Shown one piece after another: positions 1 through 9,252 of a DNA stretch of 64,000 nucleotides; position 1 is the stretch's first letter, and every line of letters starts with the position of its first letter. The notes below the pieces were generated by a model. That model was not told where the DNA came from, did not search any database, and worked only from the letters and a program-made list of their open reading frames with translations. Both the position numbers and the translations under genes were made by a program. Source of the stretch: Ottowia oryzae (GTDB lineage: Bacteria; Pseudomonadota; Gammaproteobacteria; Burkholderiales; Burkholderiaceae_C); contig NZ_CP027666.1 of assembly GCF_003008535.1 (NCBI RefSeq), positions 248,001 through 312,000 of the forward strand, read 5' to 3'.

Positions 1-197
1 GGTCTTTGTCTCCTTGGTTTTCTCGAATCAGCTTTGCATGGCGCGCTGCGTCAACCACAAGGCGCCCGCGCCGCAGTACCAACGAACGCCGCGCCCGGAC
101 CCGCGCCGGGCGCTGGCGTTGTCCCCCCTCCCGCAGCGCGCGGCGCGAAGAGCGAGGGGGGAAGGCGCCGCAGGCGACTCAGGGGGTGCCTCATGGC
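1..197. other. Intergenic, with RBS of the next minus-strand gene at the edge
   Basis: No gene is supported here. Read on the minus strand, positions 1-17 end in AAGGAGACAAAGACC, a strong ribosome binding site, so the next leftward gene probably starts just outside the window. The rest is GC-rich and contains short inverted repeats but no clear terminator. Confidence 0.5.
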
Positions 198-1850
198 CTA
201 CATCCGCGCCACGCCAAACTGCATCGTCCGCACTTCGCGCGCCGCGCCTTCGGTAATGGTGTCCAGGCAGAAGCGCAGCACGGCGCGGGTGTCGCGCGGG
301 TCGATCACGCCGTCGTCCAGCAGCAGGCCACTGGTGGTGAAGGCGTCGGCCTGCGCCTCGAACATGGCGACGATCTTGTCGAACTGCGCCTGCGATTCGG
401 CCGGGTCGGGCGTGATGCCTTTGCGGGCCAGCGCGGCCTCGGTCACGATCTGCATCGTGCGTGCGGCCTGCTCGCCGCCCATCACCGCCGTCTTGGCGCC
501 GGGCCAGCTGAACAGAAAACGCGGCGCGTAGCCGCGCCCGCACATGCCGTAGTTGCCAGCGCCAAAGCTGGCGCCGCACTGGATGGTGATCTGCGGCACG
601 GTGGCGTTGGTGACGGCCTGAATCATCTTGCTGCCGTGCTTGATCATGCCGGCCTGTTCGCTGTCCTTGCCCACCATGTAGCCCGTGGTGTTCTGCAGGT
701 AGAGGATGGGGTGGCCCAGCTGGCACATCCACTGGATGAAGTGCGCGGCCTTGTTGGCGCCGGCCACGTCAATGGGGCCGTTGTTGGTGACGATGCCGAC
801 GCGGTGCCCGCCCACGCTGGCCTGCGCGCACACGGTGGCACTGCCAAACAGCGGCTTGAATTCCAGCAGCTCGGAGCCGTCCACGATGCGGGCGGCCACC
901 TCGCGCATGTCCACCGGTTCGCGGTGGTGCGGCGGCATCAGGCCCAGCAGATCCTGCGCGCTCAGCGTTGGCTCGGCCGCGCCATTTGCTTTGTTTTTGA
1001 TAGCTGCCAGCGCACCATGCACCTGCGCCGGCGGCCCAAAAGCATCTGAAAACCCACGCACCACCTGCCGCGCGATGCCCAGCGCGTGGCGGTCGTCTTC
1101 CGCCAGGTATTCGCCCAAGCCAGAGACCGCGGTGTGCATTTCGGCGCCGCCCAGCTCTTCTTCGGTAGCCACCTCGCCCGTGGCCGCCTTCAAGAGCGGC
1201 GGCCCGGCCAGGAACGCGCGCGAACGTCCGCGCACCATGATGACGATGTCCGACAGCCCCGGCATGTAGGCACCGCCAGCCGTGCCCGAGCCGTGCTGCA
1301 CCGTCACCACCGGCAGGCCCGCCGCCGACAGCCGCGCCAGGTTGCGAAACAGCGCGCCGCCGTGCACGAAGCCTTCGACGCGGTAGCGCATCAGGTTGGC
1401 GCCCGCGCTTTCCACCAGGTGGATGAAGGGCAGGCGGTTTTGCAGCGCGATTTCTTGCACGCGCAGCATCTTTTCCAGGCCGCGCTCTTGAATGGCGCCG
1501 GCTTCGATGCCCGAATCGCTGGCCACCACCATGCAGCGCACGCCTTCGATGAAGCCGATGCCCGCCAGCATGCCGCCGCCCGGCACCGACTTGGCCGCGT
1601 CGCGCGTGTCCTGCAGGTAACCGGCCAGCGTGCACAGCGGCAGCCACGGCGCACCCGCGTCCAGCAGCAAGGCCACGCGCTGGCGCGGCAACAGTTGGCC
1701 GCGCTTGTCGAACAGCGGCTGCGCGCGCGCCGATGCATCGGCGGCGCGCGCCTCCAGGGCGCGCCAGGCGGCGATGCGCGCCAGCGCGGCCTCGCGCCGG
1801 CTGCGGGCCAGCTCGCTGCCGGCGTTCCAGGTGGAATTGAACGCAGTCAT
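198..1850 (-). CDS. Acyl-CoA carboxylase beta (carboxyltransferase) subunit, geranyl/methylcrotonyl-CoA type
   Basis: 550 aa biotin-dependent carboxyltransferase beta subunit, which transfers CO2 from carboxybiotin to an acyl-CoA. The N-terminal crotonase-like half has the PGGG and VESAGANL segments, GGAYMPGLSD and FLAGPPLLKAATGE; the C-terminal half has GASFGAGNYGM and the acyl-CoA-site region up to about residue 480. Length matches methylcrotonyl- and geranyl-CoA carboxylase beta subunits. The ATG overlaps the upstream SDR stop by four bases (ATGA), so the genes are translationally coupled. TetR, SDR and carboxylase-beta in this order resemble atuR/atuB/atuC of citronellol degradation, but the biotinylated alpha subunit is not in the window, so the substrate is inferred. 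A dispersed host stem-loop repeat lies inside the reading frame near codons 272-283. Confidence 0.85.
   Translation of the reverse strand: MTAFNSTWNAGSELARSRREAALARIAAWRALEARAADASARAQPLFDKRGQLLPRQRVALLLDAGAPWLPLCTLAGYLQDTRDAAKSVPGGGMLAGIGFIEGVRCMVVASDSGIEAGAIQERGLEKMLRVQEIALQNRLPFIHLVESAGANLMRYRVEGFVHGGALFRNLARLSAAGLPVVTVQHGSGTAGGAYMPGLSDIVIMVRGRSRAFLAGPPLLKAATGEVATEEELGGAEMHTAVSGLGEYLAEDDRHALGIARQVVRGFSDAFGPPAQVHGALAAIKNKANGAAEPTLSAQDLLGLMPPHHREPVDMREVAARIVDGSELLEFKPLFGSATVCAQASVGGHRVGIVTNNGPIDVAGANKAAHFIQWMCQLGHPILYLQNTTGYMVGKDSEQAGMIKHGSKMIQAVTNATVPQITIQCGASFGAGNYGMCGRGYAPRFLFSWPGAKTAVMGGEQAARTMQIVTEAALARKGITPDPAESQAQFDKIVAMFEAQADAFTTSGLLLDDGVIDPRDTRAVLRFCLDTITEGAAREVRTMQFGVARM
1003..1035. 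repeat. Dispersed stem-loop repeat, copy 1 (inside a coding region)
   Basis: Arms GCTGCCAGCGC and GCGCCGGCGGC separated by 11 bases. The flank TTTTTGATA matches the intergenic copies. This copy is translated as part of the carboxylase. Confidence 0.7.
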
Positions 1851-2728
1851 GGGTTGAAGAGCTTGGGAGCGACGTAGCGGTGAAAACCGTCGAACGGCCG
1901 GACGGCGGGGCGCGCCTGCACGTCGGCCGGCGCCGCCACCTGGCCCCAGCCCATGCGCACCTGTGGGCGCGCGCCGTCGATGCGCAGCACCGTGCCGCTG
2001 ATGAAGCTGGCCGCCGGGCTGATCAAGAAGACGATGCCGGCCGACACCTCGGCCTCGGTCGCAAAGCGGCCCAGCGGCACGGTCTGGCGCATGGCGCGCA
2101 ACATGGGCTGCGCTTCGGCCGGGTAGTGGTCCATGCCGCTAGACGCGATGTAGCCCGGCGCAACCGCGTTGACGCGCACGCCGCTTTGCGCCCATTCGGC
2201 GGCGGTGGTTTCGGTCAGGCTGACCATGCCGGCGCGCGCCGCGCCGCTGTGCGCCATGCCTGGCATGGAGCCCCAAATGTCCGCAATGATGTTGACGATG
2301 GCGCCGCCGCGCGCCTGCATGCTTTGCACGAAGCATTCGCGCGCCATCAGAAAGCCGCCGGTCAAATTGGTGTCGACCACCGCCTGCCAGCCCTTGGCGC
2401 TGATCTTTTCTGCGGGCGTGATGTACTGGCCGCCCGCGTTGTTGACCAGCGCGTCGATGGCGCCGTGGCGCGCCACCACGTCGGCCACCGTGCGCTGCAC
2501 CGTGGCTTCGTCGCGGATGTCGCACACGGCGTGGCTGGCGGCGCCGCCATCGGCCTCGATCTCGGCCTGAACGGCGCGCAGCTTGTCGGCGTTGCGCCCC
2601 ACCAGCACGACGTGGGCGCCCAGCGCGGCCAGCTCGTGCGCGGTGCAACGCCCGATGCCCGAGCCGCCGCCCGTCACGATCACCACCTGCCCGGCCAGCA
2701 GCCCAGGCGCAAACACACTGCGGTACAT
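1847..2728 (-). CDS. SDR-family oxidoreductase, AtuB/enoyl-CoA-reductase-like
   Basis: 293 aa short-chain dehydrogenase with an N-terminal Rossmann motif TGGGSGIG and the NNAG motif. The usual catalytic Tyr-x3-Lys is absent: the position reads HSGAARAG, as in AtuB and peroxisomal trans-2-enoyl-CoA reductase-like SDRs. The family uses NAD(P)H on acyl-CoA intermediates. The start was chosen at ATG 2728 because GGGAGA lies just upstream and the ATG overlaps the TetR stop (TGATG); a longer reading frame upstream is only the TetR gene in another frame. It is coupled to the carboxylase by ATGA, suggesting one catabolic operon. The exact substrate is unknown. Confidence 0.85.
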   Translation of the reverse strand: MYRSVFAPGLLAGQVVIVTGGGSGIGRCTAHELAALGAHVVLVGRNADKLRAVQAEIEADGGAASHAVCDIRDEATVQRTVADVVARHGAIDALVNNAGGQYITPAEKISAKGWQAVVDTNLTGGFLMARECFVQSMQARGGAIVNIIADIWGSMPGMAHSGAARAGMVSLTETTAAEWAQSGVRVNAVAPGYIASSGMDHYPAEAQPMLRAMRQTVPLGRFATEAEVSAGIVFLISPAASFISGTVLRIDGARPQVRMGWGQVAAPADVQARPAVRPFDGFHRYVAPKLFNP

Positions 2729-3402
2729 CACTTCTCCCGGGTGAACAAAAGCATGGCCTGCTCGGTCAGCTGGTCCAGCGACAGCGCGCCCTGCGGGCGG
2801 TACCACTGCACCGCCCATTGCAGCGCGCCAAAGATCAGCAGGCGCGCAGCCTCGGGCGTGGCCTTGATCTGCCCCGCGCGGTACAGCGTGCGGATGGCCG
2901 GCATCCACGCCGCTTCGTAGGCATCTTTCTGCGCGGTGATGTCCACGCGCTGCACGGGTGTGAGCGATCGCCATTCGTACAGCATCACCGGGATGAAGTC
3001 GCTGTGCGGGCCCAGCAGCACCTCCAGGTGGTGGCGCGCCAGGGCGCGCAGCCGGGCATGCGCCGTGGCGCGCCCGCCCAGCGCCTTGAGCACCTCGGCC
3101 TGCGTGGCGATGACGCGCGCCATGCCCTCTTGCATCACCGCGTGCAGCATCGCCTGCTTGTTCTGGAAGAAGTAGAAGGGCGAGCCGCTTTGCATGTCTG
3201 CCGCAGCGGCAATGTCGCGCGTGCTGGTGCCGTCAAAGCCCTTGGTGCGAAACAGACGGGCGGCGGCGGCGATCAGGTCTTGCCGGCGGTTGCCCTCGTC
3301 GCGCTCGGCCGCGGTCTTGGGCGGGCGCCCGCGTCGCACGCGCGGCGGTGACTGAGCGTCGGCATCCAGGGTCATGGCCGCCAGCATACGCGCGCCCAAC
3401 AT
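2728..3402 (-). CDS. TetR/AcrR-family transcriptional regulator
   Basis: 224 aa from ATG 3402. The N-terminal HTH (about residues 30-75) contains the typical GFDGTSTRDIA segment, followed by a Phe-rich helix and a ligand-binding C-terminal domain. An Arg/Pro-rich N-terminal arm precedes the HTH. It is the first gene of the leftward operon with the SDR and carboxylase genes, so it probably represses its own operon with an acyl-CoA-type inducer (inference). ATGs at 3387 and 3375 are alternative starts. A palindrome lies directly upstream. Confidence 0.85.
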   Translation of the reverse strand: MLGARMLAAMTLDADAQSPPRVRRGRPPKTAAERDEGNRRQDLIAAAARLFRTKGFDGTSTRDIAAAADMQSGSPFYFFQNKQAMLHAVMQEGMARVIATQAEVLKALGGRATAHARLRALARHHLEVLLGPHSDFIPVMLYEWRSLTPVQRVDITAQKDAYEAAWMPAIRTLYRAGQIKATPEAARLLIFGALQWAVQWYRPQGALSLDQLTEQAMLLFTREK

Positions 3403-3408
3403 TTTTGC

Positions 3409-3418
3409 CAAGCGCTTG
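3409..3418. promoter_or_regulatory. Candidate TetR operator
   Basis: Perfect 10-bp palindrome CAAGCGCTTG ending 7 bases before the TetR start codon, where autorepression would occur. The assignment is by position only. Confidence 0.45.
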
Positions 3419-3947
3419 CTTTGTGAAAAATGAAGCCGCGCTTGACCGACGCCCGCTCACCCTGCCACTGCATGCGCAAAGCGCTGCGCACGGCGGCCTG
3501 TTGAGCGGCTGTGTGAGCGATGCCAACGACCAGCCCCACACCACGCGCGCGATGGTGGCCTGCACCCAACCAGCGGGCAGGAAGGTGATGCGCTGGACGA
3601 TGGACGATGGCCGATGCGCCCACAATGGCCAGCTGGATGCACGCGGGCGTGGACGGCGTTGTCGCCGATCCGCCGGCGATGGGCTCGCCATGCCGCTGAT
3701 CTCCGCGTGGAAACGCTGCCTTCGTACGCCGATTGAACAAATCGGCGTCTCAAATTGAATCTTTTGGCACCAATTAGGTGCACCCCTAGGGCGAACCCCA
3801 ATAGGACAGGCACCTTGGCGGTGATAAATTTGCAGCACTTGGGGGCCGCAGTCAATGGTTGCGACAACCGAGGGGCCGAGGAGACACAAGCGAGACCACC
3901 GCGACAAACAGAATTTCAATCCGATCCGTCACATTTTGTTCTTTAAA

Positions 3948-3975
3948 GGGCGCCTCCAGCAGGCGCCCTTTTTTT
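3948..3975 (+). terminator. Rho-independent terminator, no gene assigned
   Basis: 8-bp GC stem GGGCGCCT/AGGCGCCC with a 5-base loop and seven T residues. No protein gene precedes it on the plus strand, so it may end a small RNA. Confidence 0.8.
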
Positions 3976-4054
3976 CTTGGGGCGACCCAAAACCGTGCGC
4001 AGCGGCTTTCGGCCCAGCCGCACGGTGCGCGCATAATGCGGGTCTTTTCGCACT

Positions 4055-4085
4055 CCAGCGCCCGCGTGACCTGCGCTGGCAGCTA
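4055..4085. repeat. Dispersed stem-loop repeat, copy 2
   Basis: CCAGCGC and GCGCTGG arms around an 11-base loop, followed by CAGCTACTTTTTCAAT. It lies directly upstream of the TSUP exporter gene. Confidence 0.7.
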
Positions 4086-4108
4086 CTTTTTCAATAGCGC
4101 ACTGCCCC

Positions 4109-4867
4109 ATGGACTTGATCCTTGCCTCGATGGCGTCGCTGCTGGCCGGCACCATCGATTCCATCGTGGGCGGCGGCGGCCTGATTTTGGTGCCCGCCCT
4201 TTTCGCCATCTACCCCAGCGCACCCCCGGCCACGCTGTTCGGCACCAACAAGAGCGCTTCGGTTTGGGGCACCAGCATCGCCGCCTGGCAGTTCAGCCGC
4301 CGCGTGCAGATGCGCTGGGCGGTGATCCTGCCTGCGGCGCTGGCGGCGCTGGTGGGTTCGTTCATCGGGGCGTGGGTGGTCACGGTGATCAACCCGGACT
4401 TTCTGCGCCGCCTGCTGCCGTTCGTGCTGCTAGCCGTGCTGCTGTACACGCTGGCCAAGAAGGACATGGGCCGCACGCATGCGCCGCGCCACGCGCAGGG
4501 TCGCGAAACGCTGCTGGCCTGCCTGATCGGCGGCACCATCGGCTGGTACGACGGCTTTTTTGGCCCCGGCACGGGCAGCTTCTTCATCTTCCTGATGGTG
4601 CGTGTGCTGGGCTACGACTTCCTGAACGCCTCGGCCGCGGCCAAGCTGCTGAACGTGGCCACCAACGTGGCGGCGATCGCGCTGTTTGCCATGAAGGGCC
4701 ACGTGTGGTGGCACATCGGCCTGACGATGGCGGTGGCCAACGTGATGGGCAGCCTGATCGGCACGCGCCTGGCGCTCAAGCACGGCGCGGGCTTTGTGCG
4801 GGGCGTGTTCATCGTGGTGGTGAGTGCGCTGATCCTGAAGACCGGGTACGACGCTTTCTTGAAGTAA
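4109..4867 (+). CDS. TSUP-family (TauE/SafE) anion exporter
   Basis: 252 aa inner-membrane protein with about seven or eight hydrophobic helices and the family signature near the N-terminus (GTIDSIVGGGGLILVPAL), repeated in degenerate form around residue 140 (GWYDGFFGPGTGSF). TSUP proteins move sulfite, sulfoacetate or other organosulfur anions; the substrate here cannot be told. Length is normal. It stands alone, with dispersed repeats on both sides. Confidence 0.9.
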   Translation: MDLILASMASLLAGTIDSIVGGGGLILVPALFAIYPSAPPATLFGTNKSASVWGTSIAAWQFSRRVQMRWAVILPAALAALVGSFIGAWVVTVINPDFLRRLLPFVLLAVLLYTLAKKDMGRTHAPRHAQGRETLLACLIGGTIGWYDGFFGPGTGSFFIFLMVRVLGYDFLNASAAAKLLNVATNVAAIALFAMKGHVWWHIGLTMAVANVMGSLIGTRLALKHGAGFVRGVFIVVVSALILKTGYDAFLK

Positions 4868-4873
4868 ATAGTG

Positions 4874-4906
4874 CTCTGGCGCACGCTGCACCAGCGCTGA
4901 CAGCTA
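4874..4906. repeat. Dispersed stem-loop repeat, copy 3
   Basis: CTGGCGCACGCTG followed by CAGCGCTGACAGCTAT. Same layout as copy 4, with one mismatch in the GCGCTGGCAGCTA core. Confidence 0.6.
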
Positions 4907-4934
4907 TCAATTCAGCAGCAAACCGTGCGCCCGC

Positions 4935-5768
4935 TCAGCGCACACGCAGCAGGCGCACGGCTTGCGGCAGCGTGTCGGCTTGCGGGATGAAGTGGTCGAT
5001 CAAGCCGCCCAGCAAGGCGGCGCACACCAGCGCGCCCAGCATGGGCTTCCACGTCAGGCGCACGGCGGCCAGCAGCCAGCCTTCGCGCTCAACGCGCACC
5101 ACGGTGCGCGCGGCGGTGTAGGCAAAGGCCAGTTCGACGGCCGCTGCCAGCAGCGCTTCGGTGCCAAAGTACGCCAGCAGCAGCCCGCCCGCGCCCAGCA
5201 GCACCGCCACCGCCGCCAGAAACACGGCGACCACGGGCACGACGACGATGGCCGCTTCGTCGGTGCTGGCCGCCGCACCCAACGCCCCGCTGGCCACGTC
5301 GCCCAGCGCATGGCTGGCGCTGTCCACGCCCTGAGCCGCGCCATCGCCATCCCAGCCGCCCGTGGCGCCGCCGCCACCAAAATCGCCGCCGCGCCCGCTG
5401 GAAAACGAGGCGCCGTTGCCTGGCCCGTTCGGCCATGGGAAAACGTCCTGCGCCGCATCAAGCACATCGCGCTCCTCACGGCGCACCAGCATGCCCGCCC
5501 AAACGCGCACGATCAGCAGGTAAGTGACGTAGCCCACGCCCAGTGCGACGACGTAGCGCCCCGCCAGGGTGTCGACACCCGCGCCGCGCAGCGCCGTATT
5601 GGCCAGCGCCATGGCGCCCAAGGTCAGCAAGCCCATCGCCCACCCATGCAGCCACAGCACGTGGCGTTGGCGCAGGTGGCGAACCAGGCGCCCCTCTTGC
5701 GCACGAACGCTCCTGAAAGTAGAGCGCACGGCGCCCGTCCTGCCAGCGCCAGAGGGCGATTTGGCCAT
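4935..5768 (-). CDS. Hypothetical membrane protein
   Basis: 277 aa from ATG 5768. I do not recognise the family. It has a basic N-terminus, two hydrophobic segments (about 45-95), a Gly/Asp-rich soluble stretch (about 110-165) with several GG and DG repeats, then three further hydrophobic segments to the C-terminus. The Gly-rich loop between membrane halves is unusual. It follows alanine racemase by 24 bases on the same strand, so it is probably cotranscribed. Confidence 0.65.
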   Translation of the reverse strand: MAKSPSGAGRTGAVRSTFRSVRAQEGRLVRHLRQRHVLWLHGWAMGLLTLGAMALANTALRGAGVDTLAGRYVVALGVGYVTYLLIVRVWAGMLVRREERDVLDAAQDVFPWPNGPGNGASFSSGRGGDFGGGGATGGWDGDGAAQGVDSASHALGDVASGALGAAASTDEAAIVVVPVVAVFLAAVAVLLGAGGLLLAYFGTEALLAAAVELAFAYTAARTVVRVEREGWLLAAVRLTWKPMLGALVCAALLGGLIDHFIPQADTLPQAVRLLRVR

Positions 5769-5792
5769 CAATAGTCGCGCTGGCCGCGCGCC

Positions 5793-6890
5793 TCAGCCCT
5801 GCACCACCACCGGCACTCGGCGTGCCAGCGCGGTCATCAGCTCGTAGCCCACGGTGCCCGCCGCGTGCGCCACTTCGTCGATCGACAGGACTGCGCCGTT
5901 GGCGGCCACGCCCCACAGGGTGACTTCGCTGCCCAACACGGCGTCGGGCACCGGGTCCAGATCGACAGCCAGCATGTCCATGCTGACGCGGCCCAGCGTG
6001 CGGGTGCGCACGCCGTTCACCAGCACGGGCGTGCCAGTGGGCGCAACGCGCGGGTAGCCGTCGGCGTAGCCGCAGGCCACCACGCCCACGCGGGTGGGCT
6101 GTTCAGCGGTGAAGGCGCCGCCGTAGCCGATGCGCCCACCCGCCGCCACGGTGTTGACGGCCAGCAGCCGCGCGCTCAGCGTCATGGTGGGCCGCAGGCC
6201 CCACTGCTCGGCGGTGTGGGCCGGGTAGTCGGGCGACGAGCCGTAGGTGGCGATGCCGGGGCGCACCCAGTCGCCGCGCAGGGCGCCGTCCTGCCCGTAG
6301 CGCAGCACGGCGGCGCTGTTGCACACGCTGCGCTCGCCCGGCAGGCCTTGGGTGGTGCGATCGAACACGGCCCACTGCTCGGCCACGCCGCGGTCGCCGT
6401 CGGCATCGGCAAAGTGGGTGATCAGCGAGATTTCTTCCACCTGCGGCAGCGCGGCCAGGCGGGCGTAGGCGGCGCGGTAGCGCTCGGGCGAGAAGCCCAG
6501 GCGGTTCATGCCGGAGTTCATCTTCAGGAAGACGCGGTGCGGCTGGTGCGTCTTGTGCATGGCCAGCCAGTCGATCTGCTCGTCGCAGTGCACGGCGTGC
6601 CACAGGTTCAGGCGCGAGCACAGCTCCAGGTCGCGCGGCTCGAACACGCCTTCGAGCAGCAGGATCGGCCCGCGCCAGCCCAGTGCGCGCACGCGCTCGG
6701 CCTCGGCCAGGTCCAGCAGGGCAAAGCCGTCGGCGCCGCGCAGGCCTTCGAAGGCGCGTTCGATGCCGTGGCCGTAGGCGTCGGCCTTGACCACGGCCCA
6801 CAGGCGCGCGCCCGGCGCGGCTTCGCGCAGGCGCTGCAGGTTGTGGCGCAGCGCGTCGGTATGAACGGTGGCAAGGATGGGACGAGGCAT
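5793..6890 (-). CDS. alr: Alanine racemase
   Basis: 365 aa PLP-dependent enzyme interconverting L- and D-alanine for peptidoglycan. The PLP lysine lies in AVVKADAYGHG near the N-terminus; the C-terminal domain includes the R-x-S-M-D segment (LGRVSMDMLAVD) and GYADGYPR. Start taken at ATG 6890; a TTG seven codons upstream is the alternative. Transcribed divergently from lplT. Confidence 0.95.
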   Translation of the reverse strand: MPRPILATVHTDALRHNLQRLREAAPGARLWAVVKADAYGHGIERAFEGLRGADGFALLDLAEAERVRALGWRGPILLLEGVFEPRDLELCSRLNLWHAVHCDEQIDWLAMHKTHQPHRVFLKMNSGMNRLGFSPERYRAAYARLAALPQVEEISLITHFADADGDRGVAEQWAVFDRTTQGLPGERSVCNSAAVLRYGQDGALRGDWVRPGIATYGSSPDYPAHTAEQWGLRPTMTLSARLLAVNTVAAGGRIGYGGAFTAEQPTRVGVVACGYADGYPRVAPTGTPVLVNGVRTRTLGRVSMDMLAVDLDPVPDAVLGSEVTLWGVAANGAVLSIDEVAHAAGTVGYELMTALARRVPVVVQG

Positions 6891-7084
6891 GACCGGCTGG
6901 GGCGCGCCCAAGTGCGCGCGTGAGTGATGGATATCACGGATTCTGTCACCTGCGCGCCCCTGGCAAACCCGTCACAGTAGGCGCAGGGGCGCATGCTATA
7001 ACCCCCGATCCGCATCGAGTTGCAACAACGTTTGTTTTCACACCACTCGGATCCGGCGCGCCGGATTACGCACCTGACACCCCC

Positions 7085-8368
7085 ATGAAGCGCGGCTTCT
7101 ACACCATCATGGCCGCGCAGTTCTTCAGCTCGCTGGCCGATAACGCGCTGTTCGTCGCTGCGGTGGCCCTGCTCACCGCCGACGGCGCCGCCGAATGGCA
7201 ACGGGCTGCGCTGGTGCCCATGTTCGCGCTGTTCTACGTGGTGCTGGCGCCCTGGGTGGGGGCGTTTGCCGACTCCAAGCCCAAAGGCCTGGTGATGCTG
7301 ATCAGCAACGCGATCAAGATCGTCGGCTGCCTGTTGATGCTCTTTGGCGGGCACCCGCTGCTGGCCTACGCCGTGGTGGGCCTGGGCGCGGCGGCGTATT
7401 CGCCGGCCAAGTACGGCATCCTGACCGAGCTGCTGCCGCCGTCGCAGCTGGTCAAGGCCAACGGCTGGATCGAAGGGCTGACGATCGGCTCCATCATCCT
7501 GGGCGTGCTGCTGGGCGGCCAGCTGATCGGGCCGCGACTGGCGCCGCTGCTCCTGCAAATCGACCTGCCCTTCATCGAGACCGGCATCAGCACCCCGCCC
7601 GAAGCGGCCATTGCCACGCTGGCGCTGGTCTACCTCGTGGCGACGATCTTCAACTTCCGCATCCCGTGCACGGGTGTCGAGATGCGCCCCCTGCCGCGCA
7701 ACCTGTCGGCCCTGCTGCCGGATTTCTGGCGCTGCAACTCGCGCCTGTGGCACGACAAGCTGGGTCAGATTTCGCTGGCCACCACCACGCTGTTCTGGGG
7801 CGTGTCGGGCAACATGCGTTACATCGTGCTGGCGTGGGCGGCTGCGGCGCTGCACTACAGCACCACGCAGGCGGCCAGCCTGGTGGGCGTGGTGGCGCTG
7901 GGCACGGCCGTGGGCGCCATCGCCGCGTCGGTGCGGGTGCGCCTGGACCGCGCCACCGCCGTCATGCCGCTGGGCATGATGATGGGCGCGCTGGTCATCG
8001 CCATGGTCTTCGTGCGCGATCTGTGGGTGGCGGTGCCGCTTTTGATCGTGATGGGCGGCCTGGGCGGCTACATCGTCGTGCCGATGAACGCGCTGCTGCA
8101 GCACCGCGGGCACAACCTGATGGGCTCTGGCCGCTCCATCGCGGTGCAGAACTTCAATGAGCAGGCCTGCATCCTGGGCCTGGGCGCGCTGTACAGCTTC
8201 TCCACCGGGGTGGGGCTTTCGGCGTTTGGCGCCATTGCGCTGTTTGGCAGCGTGGTGGTGGGCGCCATGCTGCTCATCCAGATGTGGTACCGCTACAACC
8301 TGCGCCACCACACCGCCGCCATCAAACAACTGATGCGCATCGCCCGCGGGCAACGGCAAGAGCCATGA
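7085..8368 (+). CDS. lplT: Lysophospholipid transporter LplT
   Basis: 427 aa MFS transporter with 12 predicted helices. It flips lysophospholipids across the inner membrane for re-acylation. The N-terminal SSLADNALFVAA and the SPAKYGILTELLP segment are typical of LplT. Start at ATG 7085, since sequence upstream is poor coding. Its TGA overlaps the ATG of the next gene (ATGA). No aas acyltransferase partner is adjacent. Confidence 0.92.
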   Translation: MKRGFYTIMAAQFFSSLADNALFVAAVALLTADGAAEWQRAALVPMFALFYVVLAPWVGAFADSKPKGLVMLISNAIKIVGCLLMLFGGHPLLAYAVVGLGAAAYSPAKYGILTELLPPSQLVKANGWIEGLTIGSIILGVLLGGQLIGPRLAPLLLQIDLPFIETGISTPPEAAIATLALVYLVATIFNFRIPCTGVEMRPLPRNLSALLPDFWRCNSRLWHDKLGQISLATTTLFWGVSGNMRYIVLAWAAAALHYSTTQAASLVGVVALGTAVGAIAASVRVRLDRATAVMPLGMMMGALVIAMVFVRDLWVAVPLLIVMGGLGGYIVVPMNALLQHRGHNLMGSGRSIAVQNFNEQACILGLGALYSFSTGVGLSAFGAIALFGSVVVGAMLLIQMWYRYNLRHHTAAIKQLMRIARGQRQEP

Positions 8369-9246
8369 GCCAGCCCAGCGCAGCCGGCAACGCCGCACCG
8401 GCGTTGGCGCTGCTGTTCAACGCGCTGGTGTGGGGCTTGTCCTGGGTGGCTTTCAAGGCCTTGAACGGCGTGGGGCTGCACCCTTTGTGGACCACGGCCA
8501 TGGTGTACGGCGGCGGCTTGCTGATCCTGCTGCTGTGGCGCCCGCAAGGCCTGCGCGACCTGGTTCGCCACCCGCACCTTCTGCTGCTGGCGCTCGCGGC
8601 GGGCATGACCAACCTCAGCTTCAACTGGAGCGTGACGATTGGCGACGTGGTGCGCGTGGTGCTGCTGTTTTACCTGATGCCCCTGTGGTCCGTCGGGCTG
8701 GCCTGGTGGCTGCTGGGCGAACGCCCCACGGCCGCCGCTGCCGTACGCCTGGGCCTGGCCCTGGCAGGCGTGATGCTGGTGCTGTACCGCCCCGGCGCCG
8801 TGGGCGCCACGCCCACCGGCCTGGCGGATGCGCTGGCCTTGCTGGGTGGCTTCTGCTTTGCGCTGACCAACGCGCTGCTGCGCCGCTGGCGCGACACGCC
8901 GCAGACGGCGCGCGCCACGGCCATGTTTCTGGGCGGCGTCGGCACGTCGAGCGCGCTGGCACTGCTGATCGGCGCCGGCGCCATGCCGCAGGCGCCGCTG
9001 GGCAGTTGGCTGCCCTGGGTGCTGGCGCTGACGGCCGCCTTCCTGTGCGGCAACCTGGCCTTGCAGTACGGCGCGGCGCGCCTGCCCGCGCAAACCACCT
9101 CGCTGATCATGCTGTCGGAAGTGGTGTTTGCCAGCGTTTCGGCGGTGCTGCTGGGCGCGGCGCACCCCGGCGCGGCCACCTGGGCCGGCGGCGCGCTGAT
9201 CATGACAGCAGCGTTTCTGGCCGTGATCCGGCAGCGTACGGCCTGA
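8365..9246 (+). CDS. EamA/DMT-family transporter
   Basis: 293 aa with ten hydrophobic helices in two EamA repeats (about 15-140 and 155-290). The family exports metabolites or amino acids; the substrate is unknown. Translationally coupled to lplT. Confidence 0.88.
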   Translation: MSQPSAAGNAAPALALLFNALVWGLSWVAFKALNGVGLHPLWTTAMVYGGGLLILLLWRPQGLRDLVRHPHLLLLALAAGMTNLSFNWSVTIGDVVRVVLLFYLMPLWSVGLAWWLLGERPTAAAAVRLGLALAGVMLVLYRPGAVGATPTGLADALALLGGFCFALTNALLRRWRDTPQTARATAMFLGGVGTSSALALLIGAGAMPQAPLGSWLPWVLALTAAFLCGNLALQYGAARLPAQTTSLIMLSEVVFASVSAVLLGAAHPGAATWAGGALIMTAAFLAVIRQRTA

Positions 9247-9252
9247 AGTGGC

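Larger units (their letters stand above)
3403..4108. other. 700-bp stretch without a confident gene
   Basis: No reading frame here has convincing domain content. The half next to the TetR gene (to about 3720) gives hydrophobic fragments on the minus strand in different frames, possibly a decayed membrane-protein gene. 3728-3800 carries two hairpins (CGCCGATT/AATCGGCG and GGCACC/GGTGC). 3830-3975 looks like a short transcript ending in a strong terminator. 4055-4085 is a copy of the dispersed stem-loop repeat. Confidence 0.5.

Noticed and set aside
3233..3919. 228-codon minus-strand frame upstream of TetR
   Set aside because: Overlaps the TetR start in another frame and shows no domain; at best a remnant around 3450-3720.
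6608..8398. 596-codon minus-strand frame across lplT
   Set aside because: Antisense to a well-supported transporter; His/Arg/Gln-rich shadow.
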